The notes: a model not told the origin generated them from the letters alone. DNA of 64,000 nt from Quillaja saponaria (GCA_029379385.1 CM055613.1:16758001-16822000), one strand, 5' to 3'; positions 21,083 to 34,435 are shown, counted from the stretch's first letter. Program-made: numbers and translations.

Positions 21083-23850
21083 TTCACTTTGTTGGCCCTT
21101 ATCAACCACAAGCAATATCAAATAAATGTAATTCTAATAAATCACTAAAATACTATTTCCATGTAGCACATCTATCCAAATATCATATATAATTACACAT
21201 AATAATCTAGCAACCAAAAAGTAGCAGTTAACCACTCACTAGTTTATAAATCTTGTTTGTCACTTTCTCTTGCATTCATGTATGTCATCAGACCTACAAT
21301 AGGGTCCGAAACTAAAATTCATATATCCACATAATACTTAGTTGATAAACATTATAATTATAATCTTTTAATTTCTAAACTTACATGGGTTTCTTGAGAC
21401 TAAATCCGTCTAGTTAATTTAATCAATTCCTTATATGACATTTGATTCCATATCTTGTATGTATATTTTTTATATATATACATATCAATAAATTAATACT
21501 AACTCTCAAGATTTCAATTTACCAACTTTTTCCCTTTTAGGCATTTTCACAACTATCATGGTGATATGTTTGTTTTCAACTTACATACTCAACCAAACAC
21601 AATAAAACCGTGTTGAAACATTCACTTTAAGAAATTATCTTTCTTATTTAGAAACTTTTTTTAAAATTAGCGTTGAACTCACTCGAGTCCTCACATGAAC
21701 AAAAAAAAAAGGCTCTCATAAAATTCTTGGTTACCAACCCCTAATTCTGATGATTATAAAATTCTTATACTTAGGAATTAAATTATAAAACTCTCTAATA
21801 TAGTTTTTCCAGATGTTAGAAACATTTTATCTTCAGCACTCTACTCCTAATTCATTTGTTAAAACCCTTAATATCAGTTTCTCAAAAATTGGTATAGTCA
21901 GGACCTGAAAATCACAACCATGAATTCCAATACCTCCAAAATACACAAAACCTGGAATTAAGACTTGCACTACTCCATATTTATCCTTTAATATGTTAGG
22001 AACAACTTTTATTCAGAGGTCTTAAACTAATTCTAATCATAACCCCCAATAAAGTCTCACAGATTGATTGAAACTTACTAAAAATGTTGCATAAACCTAG
22101 TTGTAGTCCAGCAGCTCTACCGACAAATATACTTAAAACCAGGTTACATAATTTTTCATACATCATCTTAAGACCTTAAGCTACATTTTCTCTTTAGAAC
22201 TCTTAATTTAATTCAGTCCTAAAAACATTCAAAATTCTAAATTTTCCTAACTTATAAAATCTAACCATGCTTCCCTTTAACAATCACTTAACCATTAATT
22301 CATTACTCCTTGTTCTTAGACATTTTATCAAATATCTTGAAGGCATAATTCATTCCATTCTGTGTATGTATATATTAGATATATGCATACTAAGAAATCA
22401 ACATTAATCCATAATCTTAACATTAATCACATTCTTACCTTAAATTAAAATTAAAATTAGTTATTCTAAATCACTTAAAAGCTTAAATTCCCCCTTTTTC
22501 CTTAATCAATTAACCATCACATATGAGAACTACAAAATTAAGTTATCTTGACTTAAGTAGTTATATTATAGCTAATAAAACCATATTGGACTTACGGTGC
22601 ACCTAATTTTAGTAGAGAAGAATTACTAAGTTGGTTTTGTAGATAGCACTGCAAATCAATGGCAATTGGCAACCCAATAAAAATAGGCTCTTAGTCATGT
22701 TACTCCATTATATTCTAATAAGTGTTAAAACAAGAAATAAAACTTTGAATTTTTAAAAAATTTAAATTTTAATTTATTATATCATCACTTCTATATTGAT
22801 TATCAAACACCAATGATAAACAACTCAATGATACTATGACCCAAACTTTACATAGCAACCCAGTGAATTTTCCATTACCCAAAACGCAGATTACATTTTG
22901 TTTCCTCCCCTTTCCTCCTTCATTAAAACTTTGCATTATGATGCTGAAATGGGAGGGTAGGTCTTAAACAAAACACCATTACCTTTTATGAGGACTTTTC
23001 TCAAGAATATAACATACACAACATACTTTCAGAAACATGACACAATAACCATTTAATATCTCTTTTATAAAGTTAGTACACATTATAAACACAAAAATGA
23101 ACCTTAAAATTCTGCCCAAAACCCTTAACAATTGCGATTCTTGGATGTACTTAGAGCTGGTTCACAGAAAGTTTTTGGCCTTGAAAAATGTAAAGGTAGC
23201 AAATGATGTTTTTAAAATCTTGAAACGGATGAAAGGTAGCCCAGCTGGGAACGAAACCTCCCTGCCATAATCACTTGCAGAGCATAAAGTTCTAGACTTT
23301 TTGGTTATGATGATTGATGAAGAAAGGCTTTTGAATTGGTGAATGTACTTGGAGCTTTAACTTCTAACTTCGGCAGCAAAGGAACTCCTCACGACATAAT
23401 AAGAAAAGTAGAAACAGGGCATAAAATGAAAGTTTGGGAGACGGTGACACATAAGAGGATTAGAGGCGATGGAAGGAAAAAATGAAGAAAAGAAAGAAAA
23501 GACAAAATACCAAAAATGAGTAAAAGTTTAAAATAATTTGTGGTGTTGATAAAGTCTTGTTTTATATATATAGTAAATGTATGGTGGACTTTAAGTCTAT
23601 ATATATATATATATATATAGATATATATATTATTCCTTCACTAAAATTTGTTTGGGTGATAATTTTATTTACACTAATTCACAGTATTTATAAATTTTAA
23701 TTTTTTTTTTTTATACTTATGCTATTTACCAATACTCCTAAATGTATACATCAATATTTATTTATTTTTATAAATAAAATTTTTACGCTACCTTAAAACT
23801 TAACATTATTACATCAAATTTTTCGAATGTTGAAATACCTGGTTATAACA
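21083..23850 (-). mobile_element. 3' LTR (5'-truncated in plus view) of a minus-strand long-LTR retrotransposon
   Basis: Right end GGTTATAACA (LTR start TGTTATAACC on the minus strand) is followed by the complement of a polypurine tract, identifying the 3' LTR. It aligns throughout with the 5' LTR at about 27775-30486 (for example 22440-22500 with 29100-29160, and 23200-23280 with 29860-29940). The left end begins in mid-LTR (TTTGTTGGCCCTTATCAACC), so about 0.9 kb of its 3' portion is missing. It is fused directly to the end of the plus-oriented LTR. Confidence 0.8.
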
Positions 23851-23885
23851 ATCTCCCATTCTCCACCCCCCTCTCCCCCTTTTAA
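23851..23885 (-). promoter_or_regulatory. Polypurine tract of the minus-strand long-LTR retrotransposon
   Basis: Pyrimidine-rich on plus (CCACCCCCCTCTCCCC), purine-rich on the element's strand, directly abutting the LTR start TGTTATAACC. It is the expected site of plus-strand DNA priming. Confidence 0.75.
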
Positions 23886-26810
23886 AAGAAATTCATCCTG
23901 AATTTCAATAAAAAAGATATGGATAAATTGTTTACTTAACTTAGTCAACTAGATGCCAATATTGTTGTTTTATCATATTCTCATATTCCTAAGTGACTTC
24001 TTATTCATCATAATGTTGTTATACCACTTTCATTAAGGATTAATTGTTAATAGAAGTTCACGGCTTATCCATCGATAACCACTACTCGTTACTCACTCTA
24101 CGTTAGATTCTTATTCACTTTTAATTCTTAGATTCATAACAAGTGATTTTTTTTAATACTAGATGTACACTGATATAACTTAAATAAGCCCGATACCTTC
24201 TTCTAATAAACCGTCTAACTTAAATAGTTGGAATTAAATTATAAGAAGTTTTAATTTGATTCCCTTAAAAACGAAGTCAACCTCTTAGAAATATTAAGCT
24301 TATTATTAATTTTTTTTAATTAGGACACTCCACCATGCTTCCGCTGCGCTACTCTATTAATTAAACACATAAACTCCAATCCATGCTTAAAATTATATCA
24401 TATTCCTTATTTAAAATTTAGATTAATGAACTAAAATAGATAATTTCATAAGTGAAATAAATTAGCTTCTATTTACTTTAAAATTAAAATTTAAACGATT
24501 TTTTCAAATTCAAACGAACTATTTTTCTTGGTTAATAGTAGTTATAATTGTGTCAATATCTACAGATTTCTTAATTTTCTTATTTTCTCTAAAAAATGTA
24601 TAAATATATTTTTTATGTACATAAAAATTCAAATATGTAAACAAAGTGTATAAAGACTACCGTGTTCCCTTTCATTCAAACAGAGTACTAATACCGTATT
24701 CATGTTCTAAAAATTAAATTAGTTAATTGAAAGACTTAAAATTCTAGTCTAAGGGAATTGAAAGGTGGAAATATCTGGGACTTATATTATATATATTACA
24801 ATGGGCTCTGACTTTCACATGTGATTTATTAATTTCCTTCTATCACTTTTTAGGAGTTGTCTACGCGATATTAATATACATAGCATATAGTTTCCATGAT
24901 ACAAAACATTTTATGCTAATAAATGAAATAAATATCTTAAATATGATTTTATTGTGCTAAAATATGCAGAGTTAGGCTTATCTGGAAAGCACCAAAGAAC
25001 ATTATTTTGTTAATATTATCACCACTATTTGATACTAGGTTATTCATAATACTACTATACCCTTCCTATTCTTTACAAGTTGGTTATTTGATAGCTCAGG
25101 TTCAATTTACTATATATTTGGAAGTCTTCACCCAAAAAATAATTTACAAAAAACCGGCAAGAAATTTTCATTAATAGCTAATCGTTTTGATCCTTTGAAA
25201 ATGCCCCAAAGGTCATAAATAGAATCTATCCAAGTTTATACAATGATTTATCATTTATGAATTAATGGTACCTACCATTTCTCTTTGGGTTGATATTAAC
25301 TTGCAATTCATTAAATAATATACCCCATTCAAATTATGAAGTTACAATATAATCAAACCCACACGAACAAAATGTTAAATTGAACCACACCAGTCTCTAC
25401 TACTATTTCATTTTCCTATTATTTCTTCAATTAAAAAAAAAAAAAGCAAACGCTAAATACATAATTGAAATTTTATCTTGTTATACACAATGTATTTATT
25501 ACAATGTGGAGAAAAGTGAAATAAATAGTCGATACTACTGGAAGGATTCTTCTTTCAATAATAAATATTGTAGCTAAAATTATTATTATAATCGATTTAA
25601 TTATTACATTCTTTTATAGTTCATATTCTAGATTTAGTTTATCTCTGCAATAGTCAGATAATCTAAGTTTTTAAATAAAAACATAAGAACTCAATGAAAA
25701 CCCTCGAACCCGTTAAAGAAATTTTATGAATTTTAAGCTTAACTTTTCATTAGGCATCAAAATATACTTACTCAACTCAATAGATTTCAAACTTTAAACA
25801 TATTTTTATCAACAATTCATGCTTCAAGAATTTAACACAAAGCTTATTTTTCCTTCAAGTGTTTATAAAATCACACAAAATATTCTGCATTATGAAAGTT
25901 AATGAAATATTAATGCATTTAAAAGATATGACTACGATCTCGTTATGCTCTATTAGGTACAGAAAACAGTTTTAGGAACATTATTCCTTCTTGATTTAAA
26001 TTTGATGATATCCCAAATATAATAAGAGTCTAAGTCTTTATAACTAATTAAATAAATTAATAGTATTGGGGAAGGAGAAATTCAACTGCCATTAATTAAT
26101 ATATAGCCAGAACGAATCATTCCTTTCTTTTAACTAATAAGTGTGTTGATTCTAGGATTCGATATTTAACATTGGAATTAGTCTATAAGCTTGACGTGAA
26201 AAATGAAGCTTTTCATATCTTTTAAGAAGGTTTAGGAGGAAATGGATAGACTACACATGTATATGTGTTTTTACTATCCATTTTGCAGAAAAAAATAAAT
26301 AGCTTCAAAATGGATTTCTTCAATAGTTTATATCGTCTAGATAAAGTAGATCTTTTATTACTGTTGCTCATCATTATTCTTAATTAAATCTTAAATATAA
26401 TAGTTTTACAAACAATTATCCATTTAGTGAAACTAAACTGAAGGGTTCACCTCTTACAGAGGCTACTATTGCTAAATTTATGACTATAACTAAGTTAGTT
26501 AAGGTTCTTTACGACTAATTTTTATTTTATTTTTTATTTTATTAAAGATGTCTAAGATCTGATTAACTCCTAACCGAATCCAATATTCTAGTATCTTATA
26601 GAACTCACAACACGATCACTACTCATCATGTCAAACAAATGTAAACATATTTCACGCTTATTTATCTTATAAGGCAAAAAATAGTACATTAGAGAATCAC
26701 AACTTGAAGTTCCAAGATGAATTAGAACGCACTACTAAGTCTATATACGCCTCAGGTAATGTATGTAAATAAAGCAATAATGTCCCACATTTGCAATCAG
26801 GACCTCTAAA
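23886..26810 (-). mobile_element. Non-coding internal region of the minus-strand long-LTR retrotransposon
   Basis: About 2.9 kb between polypurine tract and primer-binding site. It contains no gag or pol ORF: the only frame above 60 codons (25380-25577, plus) has no motif. It looks like a deleted, non-autonomous derivative that would have relied on enzymes supplied by another copy. On the plus strand near 26170-26240 the reading YKLDVKNEAFHIF followed by a stop faintly recalls the LDVKNAFLHG motif of Ty1/Copia reverse transcriptase; this may be a nested relic or chance. Confidence 0.6.
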
Positions 26811-26827
26811 CCCAAGCTCTGAAACCA
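26811..26827 (-). promoter_or_regulatory. Primer-binding site of the long-LTR retrotransposon (initiator tRNA-Met type)
   Basis: On the minus strand, TGGTTTCAGAGCTTGGG begins three bases after the LTR end TGACA. It differs by one base in the first 12 from TGGTATCAGAGC, the usual plant element complement to the 3' end of initiator tRNA-Met. Several Ty3/Gypsy lineages, including chromoviruses, use this primer. Confidence 0.75.
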
Positions 26828-26830
26828 ATT

Positions 26831-29800
26831 TGTCACCACTCCTTCATGAGGCATGACTGGCTGGATGATTGAATAACAAAACCTCTGTAACTCTCACTTT
26901 ACCACAACTAAATACACATAACTTTTGACTAAACCGGTACATAAAAACAAATTTTATAAAACAAAAGTAGCTATAAAAGTTTGTGTACTGAAGCAAAGAA
27001 CAATTTACTAAAAAATTTAGCAGCGATTCCCAGTAAGGTGGAACATACCCATATCATATAAACAACATATATTCCAGTTCTTATACAACAACCACTTTGT
27101 TTTTTTTTATCACAATAACAAATAATTAGATTATATCATAACATAAGACTAGATACCTTACAGCTCTAGTGTGATTATAAACTTTCATCATTGACTTCAA
27201 ATATAAGATTCTGAAAAATTACCTTACTGTCAGGTCACGAGCTCGGCAAAGCAATATATTGAAATCCTATTACTAAAAAAAATATGAACAAAAAGGGGTA
27301 AGTCTTATGGACTCAGTGAATGGGAAATCATACCCAAAGGGTATTAGCATCACTCAAAGCACATTTATCATTATTTAATCTCAAATATCAATATTCATGT
27401 TTTAATTCAATAGTACAAGCACGTATGTGTAATTCTCATAAAGCCACGATTCACATATTTTACAACATATATAATTCAATTCAAAAATCTGAAGTTCACA
27501 ATTCCAAACAAAGCAATCAAAGCATACAAAGCAAGCAAAAGGCCAACGAATAATTCAGTCTCGTACAACAGTATCACCCCCGCCAGGCATTTACGCACCC
27601 GTATGACAAATTAATCTCTGTACATAATTTATCCTACTGGGGCTGAGCACTCAAACTTTTTAAAATTTTTTTTTTATCAGGATCAGAATAACTCATAATT
27701 TCAAATTATAATATCCACTGATACAATTGGATTTCTTTTTCAGAAATAAAAATCATTTTTCAGAAAAGTTAACTTTATTGGTCCTTATCAATCACAAGCG
27801 TAATTCAAATAAATTACTAAAATATTACACTTGCTTATTTTTCCATATAGCACATCTATCAAAATACACATATAATTTTACATAATAATCTAGCAACTAA
27901 AGTGTAATAGTTAACCACTCACCCGTATATAAATCTTATTCATTATTTTCTCTTGCACTTACGTATGTCATCAGGCCCACAGTAAGGACGGAAATTGAAA
28001 TTCATATATCCATATAATACTTAGTTTATAAATGTTATAATTATAATCTATTAATTACTAAACTTATATATCAATTTATATGGGTTTCTTGACACTAAGT
28101 CCATTTAGGTAATTTCATAAATTCCTTATAGGACAATTGATTTCATATCTTGTATGTATATTTTATATATATACATATCAAGAAAATAATACTAACTCTC
28201 AAGATTTCAATTTACCAAGTTTTCTCCTTTTAGGCATTTTCACAACTATTTTAATGATATGTTTGTTTTTAACTTGCATACTTAACCAAATTCAATAAAA
28301 CCAAGTTGAAACATTAACCTTAGGAAATTAATTATCCTTCTTATTTAGAACCTTTTTCTAAAATCAGTGTTGAACATACTCGATTCCTCAATGAACAAAA
28401 ACAGGGCTCTCGTAAAATTCCTAGTTATCAACCCCTGATTCCAATGCTTTTAGAATTCTTATACTTGGGAATTAAATTTTGAAACTCTCTAGTATAGTTT
28501 TTCAAGATGTTAGAAACATTTTATCTTTAGCACTCTACTCCTAATTCATCCGTTATAACCCCCTAATGTCAATTTTCCAAAACAAGCACAATCAGGACTT
28601 AAAAATCACAGTCATGAATTCCAATATCTCCAAAATATACATAACATGAAATTAAGACTTACACTGCTTCATATTTATTTTTTAAATGTTAGAAACAACT
28701 TTTATTCAGAGATCCTAAACTAATTCTAACCACAACCCCTGACGAAATCTCCCAGATTGACTAAAACTCACTAAAAATCTTGCATTGACCTAACTATAGT
28801 TTAGTAGCTCTACCAACAAATATACTTAGAACCAGGTTACAAAATTTTCCAGACATCGTCTCAAGACCCTAAGCTATATTTTCTAACACTCGAACTACTT
28901 AATTTCCCTAACTTATAAAATCTGACCTTGCTTCCCTTCAACAATCACTTAACCATTAATTCATTACTCCTTGTTCTTAGACATTTTATTGAATATCTTG
29001 AAGGCATAATTCATTCCATTCCGTGTATGTATATATTAGATATATATACATACCAAGAAATCAACATTAATCCATAATCTCAACATTAATCACATTCTTA
29101 CCTCAAATTTAAATTTAAATTAGTTATTCTAAATCACTCAAAAACTTAAATTCCTCCTTTTTTTTCCTTAACTAATTAACCATCATCATAATATATGAGC
29201 ACTACAAAATTAAGTTATCATGACTTAAATAGTTATATTATAGCTAATAAAGCCATATTAGACCTACAGTGCACCTAATTTTAGTAGAGAAGAATAACTA
29301 AGTTGGTTTTGTAGATAGCATTACAAATCAATGGCAAGTGGCAAACCAATAAATATAGGCTCTTAGTCATGTTACTGCATTATATTCTGATAAGTGTTAA
29401 AACATGAAATAAAAATTTGATTTATTTTTAGTTATTTTTTAATTTATTGTATCATCACTTCTCTATTGATTATTAGACACTAATAAACAACTCAATGATA
29501 CTAAGACCCAAAATTCACATAGAAGCCCAGTGAATTTTCCATTATTTATAACGCAGATTACATTTTGTTTCCTCCCCTTTCCTCCTTCATTAAAACTCTG
29601 CATTATGATGCTGAAATGGGTGGGTAGGTCTTAAACAAAACACTAGTACCTTCTACGAGGGCTTTTCTCAAGAATATAACATACACAACATACTTTCATA
29701 AACATGGCACAATAGCCAGTTAATATCTTTTTTTATGGAGTTAGTACACATTATAAACACAAAAACAAACCTTGAAATTCTGCCCAAAACCCTTAACAAT

Positions 29801-30486
29801 TGCAATTCTTTGACGTACTTAGAGATGGTTCACAAAATGTTTCAGGCTTTGAAAAAGGTAAAGGTAGCAAATTATGTTTTTAAAATCTTGAAATGGATGA
29901 AAGGTAGCCCAGCCGGGAACGGAACCTCCTTGCCATAACCACTTGCAAAGCAAAAAGTTCAGGACTTTTTGGTTATGAGTATTGATAAAGAAAGGCTTTT
30001 GAATTGGTGAATGTACTTGGAGTTGCAACTTCTAACTTTGGCTGCAAAGGAACTCCTCACAACAGAACAAGAAGAGTAGAAACAGGGCATAAAATGAATG
30101 TTCGGGAGGCAGAGATATAAAAGAGAAATAGAGGCGGTGGAAGGAAAAAATGAAAGAAAAGAAAAGACAAAATACCAAAAATGAGAAAAAGAATAAACTA
30201 ATTTGTGGTGGTAATTAAGTCTTGTTTTATATATATAATAAATGTGTGGTGGACTTTAAGTCTATAAATATATATATTATTCAATCACTTTAGTTTGATA
30301 ACAATTTTATTTATATTAATTCACAGTATTTATTAATTAATTATTTTTAGATTCATGTTATTTATCAATATTTTTAAATATATACATCAAAATTTATTTA
30401 TTTTTATAACTATAATTTTTACACTATTTTATACTCAATATTATTACATTAAATATTTTTAACGTTGAAATACCTTAATTATGACA
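26831..30486 (-). mobile_element. 5' LTR of the minus-strand long-LTR retrotransposon (3,656 bp)
   Basis: The most complete LTR in the window and the reference for the family. The left end TGTCACCACTCC is the complement of a GGTGACA terminus and the right end is ATTATGACA (TGTCATAAT on the element strand). It is followed by GATGC and a broken F-box gene. No target duplication can be tested because the other end of the element has been lost at 21083. Confidence 0.8.
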
Positions 30487-30910
30487 GATGCCTCTTACTG
30501 GAGTGGTACACTAGGTAGCTTGCCGTATTGGTACTCCAATTATTATTACTGAATTTGATTTAGCAGAGGAGAAATTCAGGGAATTGCCTTTACCTGAACC
30601 TGTCACAAATTCTAACTCAATTGAACTTGGGGTATTGGGAGGGTGTTTATGTATGATGAAAATTAAGAATCTAGGAAAGATATATTATTTGGATAATGAA
30701 ACAATATGATCTGAAGGATTCTTGGAGTAGGATTTTTGTAGCTGAGGAATATATTTACCTGAAACCATTGTGTTTTTGGAAAATCTCTAAAATTTTATTG
30801 GCAATGAATCTAAAGAAGTTGGTATTATGCTACCCAATGAATGGATCATGCACGGGATCTAAGTTGGATGGTCTGCCCCGTGGGTTTTATGCAGATACAT
30901 ATATGTAGAA
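30487..30910 (+). pseudogene. F-box protein with FBA domain, C-terminal fragment, frameshifted
   Basis: Plus-strand translation gives typical F-box-associated (FBA, interaction type 1) text in order: IITEFDLAEEKFRELPLPEP, LGVLGGCLCMM, then in another frame MKQYDLKDSWSRIFVAEEY, LKPLCFWK, ILLAMNLKKLVLCYPMN, and GFYADTYM. Intact members are substrate receptors of SCF ubiquitin ligases, with an N-terminal F-box binding SKP1 and the FBA region binding the target. Here the F-box and first half are missing; the fragment starts at the retrotransposon boundary, so the insertion or a later rearrangement removed them. Breaks: a frame change near 30680 (LGKIYYLDNE where the family has a VWxMKEY-type motif), an earlier one near 30520, and a stop at 30906. 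It is not expected to make protein. Confidence 0.75.
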
Positions 30911-32238
30911 GGCCCTATCTCACCCAATTCCACCTCCACAAGTTAAATGTCCAGGTAATAGTCTTTAAATATTTTAATACACATATCTTATGCAGCCGTA
31001 ATTCCAATGGGGTAATGGCATGTGTTTTAAATCTATATATGTCTTTTTATTACAAATCAATCTCTAGCTAGCTGTTCAGCGAAAAGAACCTAGTTACTTG
31101 TATCCTTTTGTTTTCTGTTGCAGAAAAGACATTTCTTGCAGAAACTTAATTGGTATGCCTTTTACAAAAGAAGATGAATACATTACTATGCCTTTTGCTT
31201 CAACTTCAATTCAACAATTTTTTAAGTGTTTGTATGAATAGCTATTCAATTCCATGCATGATTTTATGGTCTCATAATTTTTACTTTATTTTAATAATTT
31301 TATTTTATAGAAGTAAAAATCTTCAAACCCACCTAAAGGGATCGATTGCTCATTCTTAATTCTATAGAATCAATCTAGTTCAATTAAATGAAAAAAATAA
31401 TCATTTTAATACATAAAATAATTAATTTTTAAAAAGTTGATTATTAATAAAATAATAATATTATAAATAAAGAAATTAAATATATTTAATTTAGTCAAAT
31501 AACAAAAATACTTTTCATATCACATTAAATAATATAAAATCATATAAAATATGAAAAAAATTTATACATAAAAAATAATAAATTAATTCATTTTGGTCAA
31601 ATGGCAAAAATACTTCATATCATAGTAAATAATATATTTATAAACAATTAATTAATATTAAATAAATAAATTAGTTAAGTAATCTTAAACTAAAATATTT
31701 ATATTAATAAACAATAAAAATAATAAATAATATAAAAATTTTAAAAAATTAAGACAAACATATATTTCATAAATTATATTATATTTTTATTACTTTATCT
31801 ATGATGGATATTTTTGTCATTTTAATATAATTTTATATTATTAATGTCCAATAATTGCATAAAAAAAGAATAAATGGAATGAAATATTTATTCTTCTACC
31901 AAACAATAGAATGGAATAATCATTCTATTCCACTACATTTCATTTCCATTCCCTTTTCCATTCCAATTCTGTAAAAATCATTCGTGTATACCAAAATCAA
32001 TTATTCAAAATTAACATCAATAGTAGCAATAATGGTAGTTAATTCACAATAGTAATAAGTCTATGATGCTAATGTAGTTTCGTTGACAAAATCAATCTCC
32101 ATACAATTTGTATCTCCAATAAGAATTACTAAATTTTTAAAGAATTTTTTGTTTACTCCGTTTTTGATATAGTACATTTTAGGCTACATATTGATTTTTT
32201 TTGGAAACTATTTGTAAGAACTATGAACTGTTTACAAA
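30911..32238. other. AT-rich non-coding region
   Basis: Very AT-rich from 31370 to 31900. At 31905-31975 there is a short inverted word set (GAATGGAATAATCATTCTATTCC, then TTTCCATTCC) of the kind found at ends of hAT-like miniature elements, but I could not find a partner end. Nothing else recognised. Confidence 0.4.
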
Positions 32239-32400
32239 CACTACAAGAAATAGTGTTATCTGTGTCTATCCTATGCATACACAAAAGGGACAATGCAAAC
32301 ACAGTTAATAATCTGTTTCTGCATCCAGATGAAGTAACTCTAAACTCATATGCCATTATCAGCGTCTACATAGATGCCAATAATTAACATAAATATAAAT
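32239..32400 (+). repeat. CACTA-family left-end fragment
   Basis: CACTACAAGAAATAGTG at 32239 resembles the left terminus of CACTA elements, followed by sequence rich in GTCTAC and GATGCC words similar to 2090-2361. No right end (CTTGTAGTG) is found in the next 2 kb, so it is a fragment or a diverged miniature element. Confidence 0.45.
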
Positions 32401-33869
32401 AAATAACTTATAAGTTATACTAATCATAAAATTTTATAAAATAAATAACTTAATCATAAAATTGAATCATACGTACTTATTCAAATTGCAGAATAAAACT
32501 CTAATTGATTTCTAAAACTTTGTCACTTGCTAGTAATACCCTCTAAACATGCTAATAGTTGGTGCTAGTAAATATTTTGTGTCGTTTTTGGATCATTAAG
32601 AGATCTATATCAGCGAATACCTTTGGTTCTAATCTATCTTACTATTAATATGGAGTATCCTTCCCTTAAAATCAAGTGAAAAGTGAATTCACTTGCTTCA
32701 CAGAGCCGTACAAATTCCACCAGAAACTTTATTTTAACACATTCCTTTTCTTTAAATAAAAGTGTTAAAACAAGATTTTAGGTGAAATTCACACAACTTT
32801 GTGGAGTAACTAAACTCACTTTTTACTTGAGGGAAAGGAAATGCTCCTTACTCATGTCAAGATAGACTAGGAGTAAAGGTAGTCACTAATATAAATCTTT
32901 TAATAATCTAAAAGCAAAACATAAAAATATAGACTTAATTTTACTTTTAGTCCTTAAAGTTTAATTTGAAGTTCAATTTAGTCTCTAGTGTTTCAATTAT
33001 TGCAATTGGGTCCCCATCGATTTCAATTTGATGTAACTAGGTCCCTACTGTCAATTGTTGTTTAACTTAATGCATAAAAAACAGTCATGTGACATGTATA
33101 CAATTTTTATTAAAATACATTCAAAAAATATTAAATATTTAAAAGCAAATTATTTTTTCTTTCTCTCTCTTCCTCTTCCTCACCAGCACTTGTTGATTTT
33201 CCCATAGCCACCATACCTCCACTCTTCTATGGCCATCGTATTTCCATTCCTCTATAACCAAAATACCTCCCACCATCTCACTTTTTGTTTCACTTCTCAT
33301 TTTCTCACCAATATTACCCAAACCCTAGCAAGCAACCTACTTAAAAAATCAAAATCACCACTAAATTCACAAACCCCAAATCATCTCTAACCAAATAGTG
33401 AAATACCTAATTGTAAGCTTGAACGCTTGAGAGTATGAATTGCATACAAAGTTATACAAACATAGTCTCGTCAACCTCCAATTTCAAACTTATACACACT
33501 CCTCACATTCCCAAATCCCCAAAACTCACTCCCGTGCAAAAGCTTAATATCTACAATTAGACAAAAATTAATTATTTAAAAATAAAAGATTTTAAAATAT
33601 TCTCTCCTTTTTCTTTTCTAGGTATTTACCACTTTGAGATTGGAAGATAATTTTAGTAGCTCAAGCTTTGAGAGCTTGGTTCAATGGTGGGTCTTTGAGC
33701 ATGAACAATAAAATGAAAGAGAAGGGGTGAAAGAACACATTCTCTATTTTAGAGCTTCCAAGATAATAACCTTCATTCTCTGTATTGTTTGTAGTAAAAA
33801 ATAATAATCTCATAACTTTGTTTTAGAAAATACCTAGAAAGAAGTGGTTTTTTGAACAAAAAAAAGGTT
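32401..33869. other. Non-coding region with a MULE-type end-like block
   Basis: From about 32935 to 33110 the sequence repeats phrases such as TTTTAGTCC, AATTTAGTCTCT and AGGTCCCTAC ahead of GTCATGTGACATG. This is the style of long terminal inverted repeats of Mutator-like elements and resembles the left arm at 47650. I found no inverted partner to its right. No supported gene. Confidence 0.4.
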
Positions 33870-34435
33870 CAATTGTATTTCATACCCCTATGAACTACTA
33901 ATCGTTTTACAATAACCCTCTTGAACTAGTAAATTGGGCACATTAACCCCTTACTTGAGTAATAATTAACAAAGCTCACTCATCCAAATTAGTCATTAAA
34001 TATAACAAATTAACTTAAAAAGACAAAATTACTCTCATTATTATTATTATTTTATGTGTTCTCCTCTTTACATCTTTTTCTTTTCATTTTCTATGAAACT
34101 AAATTCTTTGTATTGATTAAATTTTAGCATACATAAATAATATTTGAATCTTTCATAATTTTTATTTTCTTGTCATAATATTTAAATTATCTATAGATTT
34201 ACTAATTTTTTTTTTTTCATTTATAAAAAGTGTACAAGTTGTTTCAATTTGCATTTTAATGATAATATTTTTATATAAAAAAAAATTATTTTCTTAATAA
34301 TGTATTACAGCTATTAAAAAAATATGCTATAAATAGATAAATATGAAGATTTTAATTTCTAGAAAGGAAAAAAGATAAAAGAAGAAACAAGATATAGAAA
34401 AAAAAAAAATTATAATAAGGATAGTTTAGTCTTTT
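33870..34435 (+). mobile_element. Foldback or MULE-like element, left arm and interior
   Basis: The left arm at about 33870-34015 (ATTTCATACCCCTATGAACT, TTACTTGAGTAATAATTA, ATTAAATATAACAAATTAAC) pairs in inverted orientation with 37266-37401 across an inserted LTR. The arm is about 140 bp; the original element would have been about 0.7 kb. It is non-coding. Confidence 0.6.

Noticed and set aside
26165..26330. Possible Ty1/Copia reverse transcriptase relic (YKLDVKNEAFHIF then stop)
   Set aside because: Only one motif-like run, no supporting downstream motif, and wrong strand for the surrounding retrotransposon; chance cannot be excluded.
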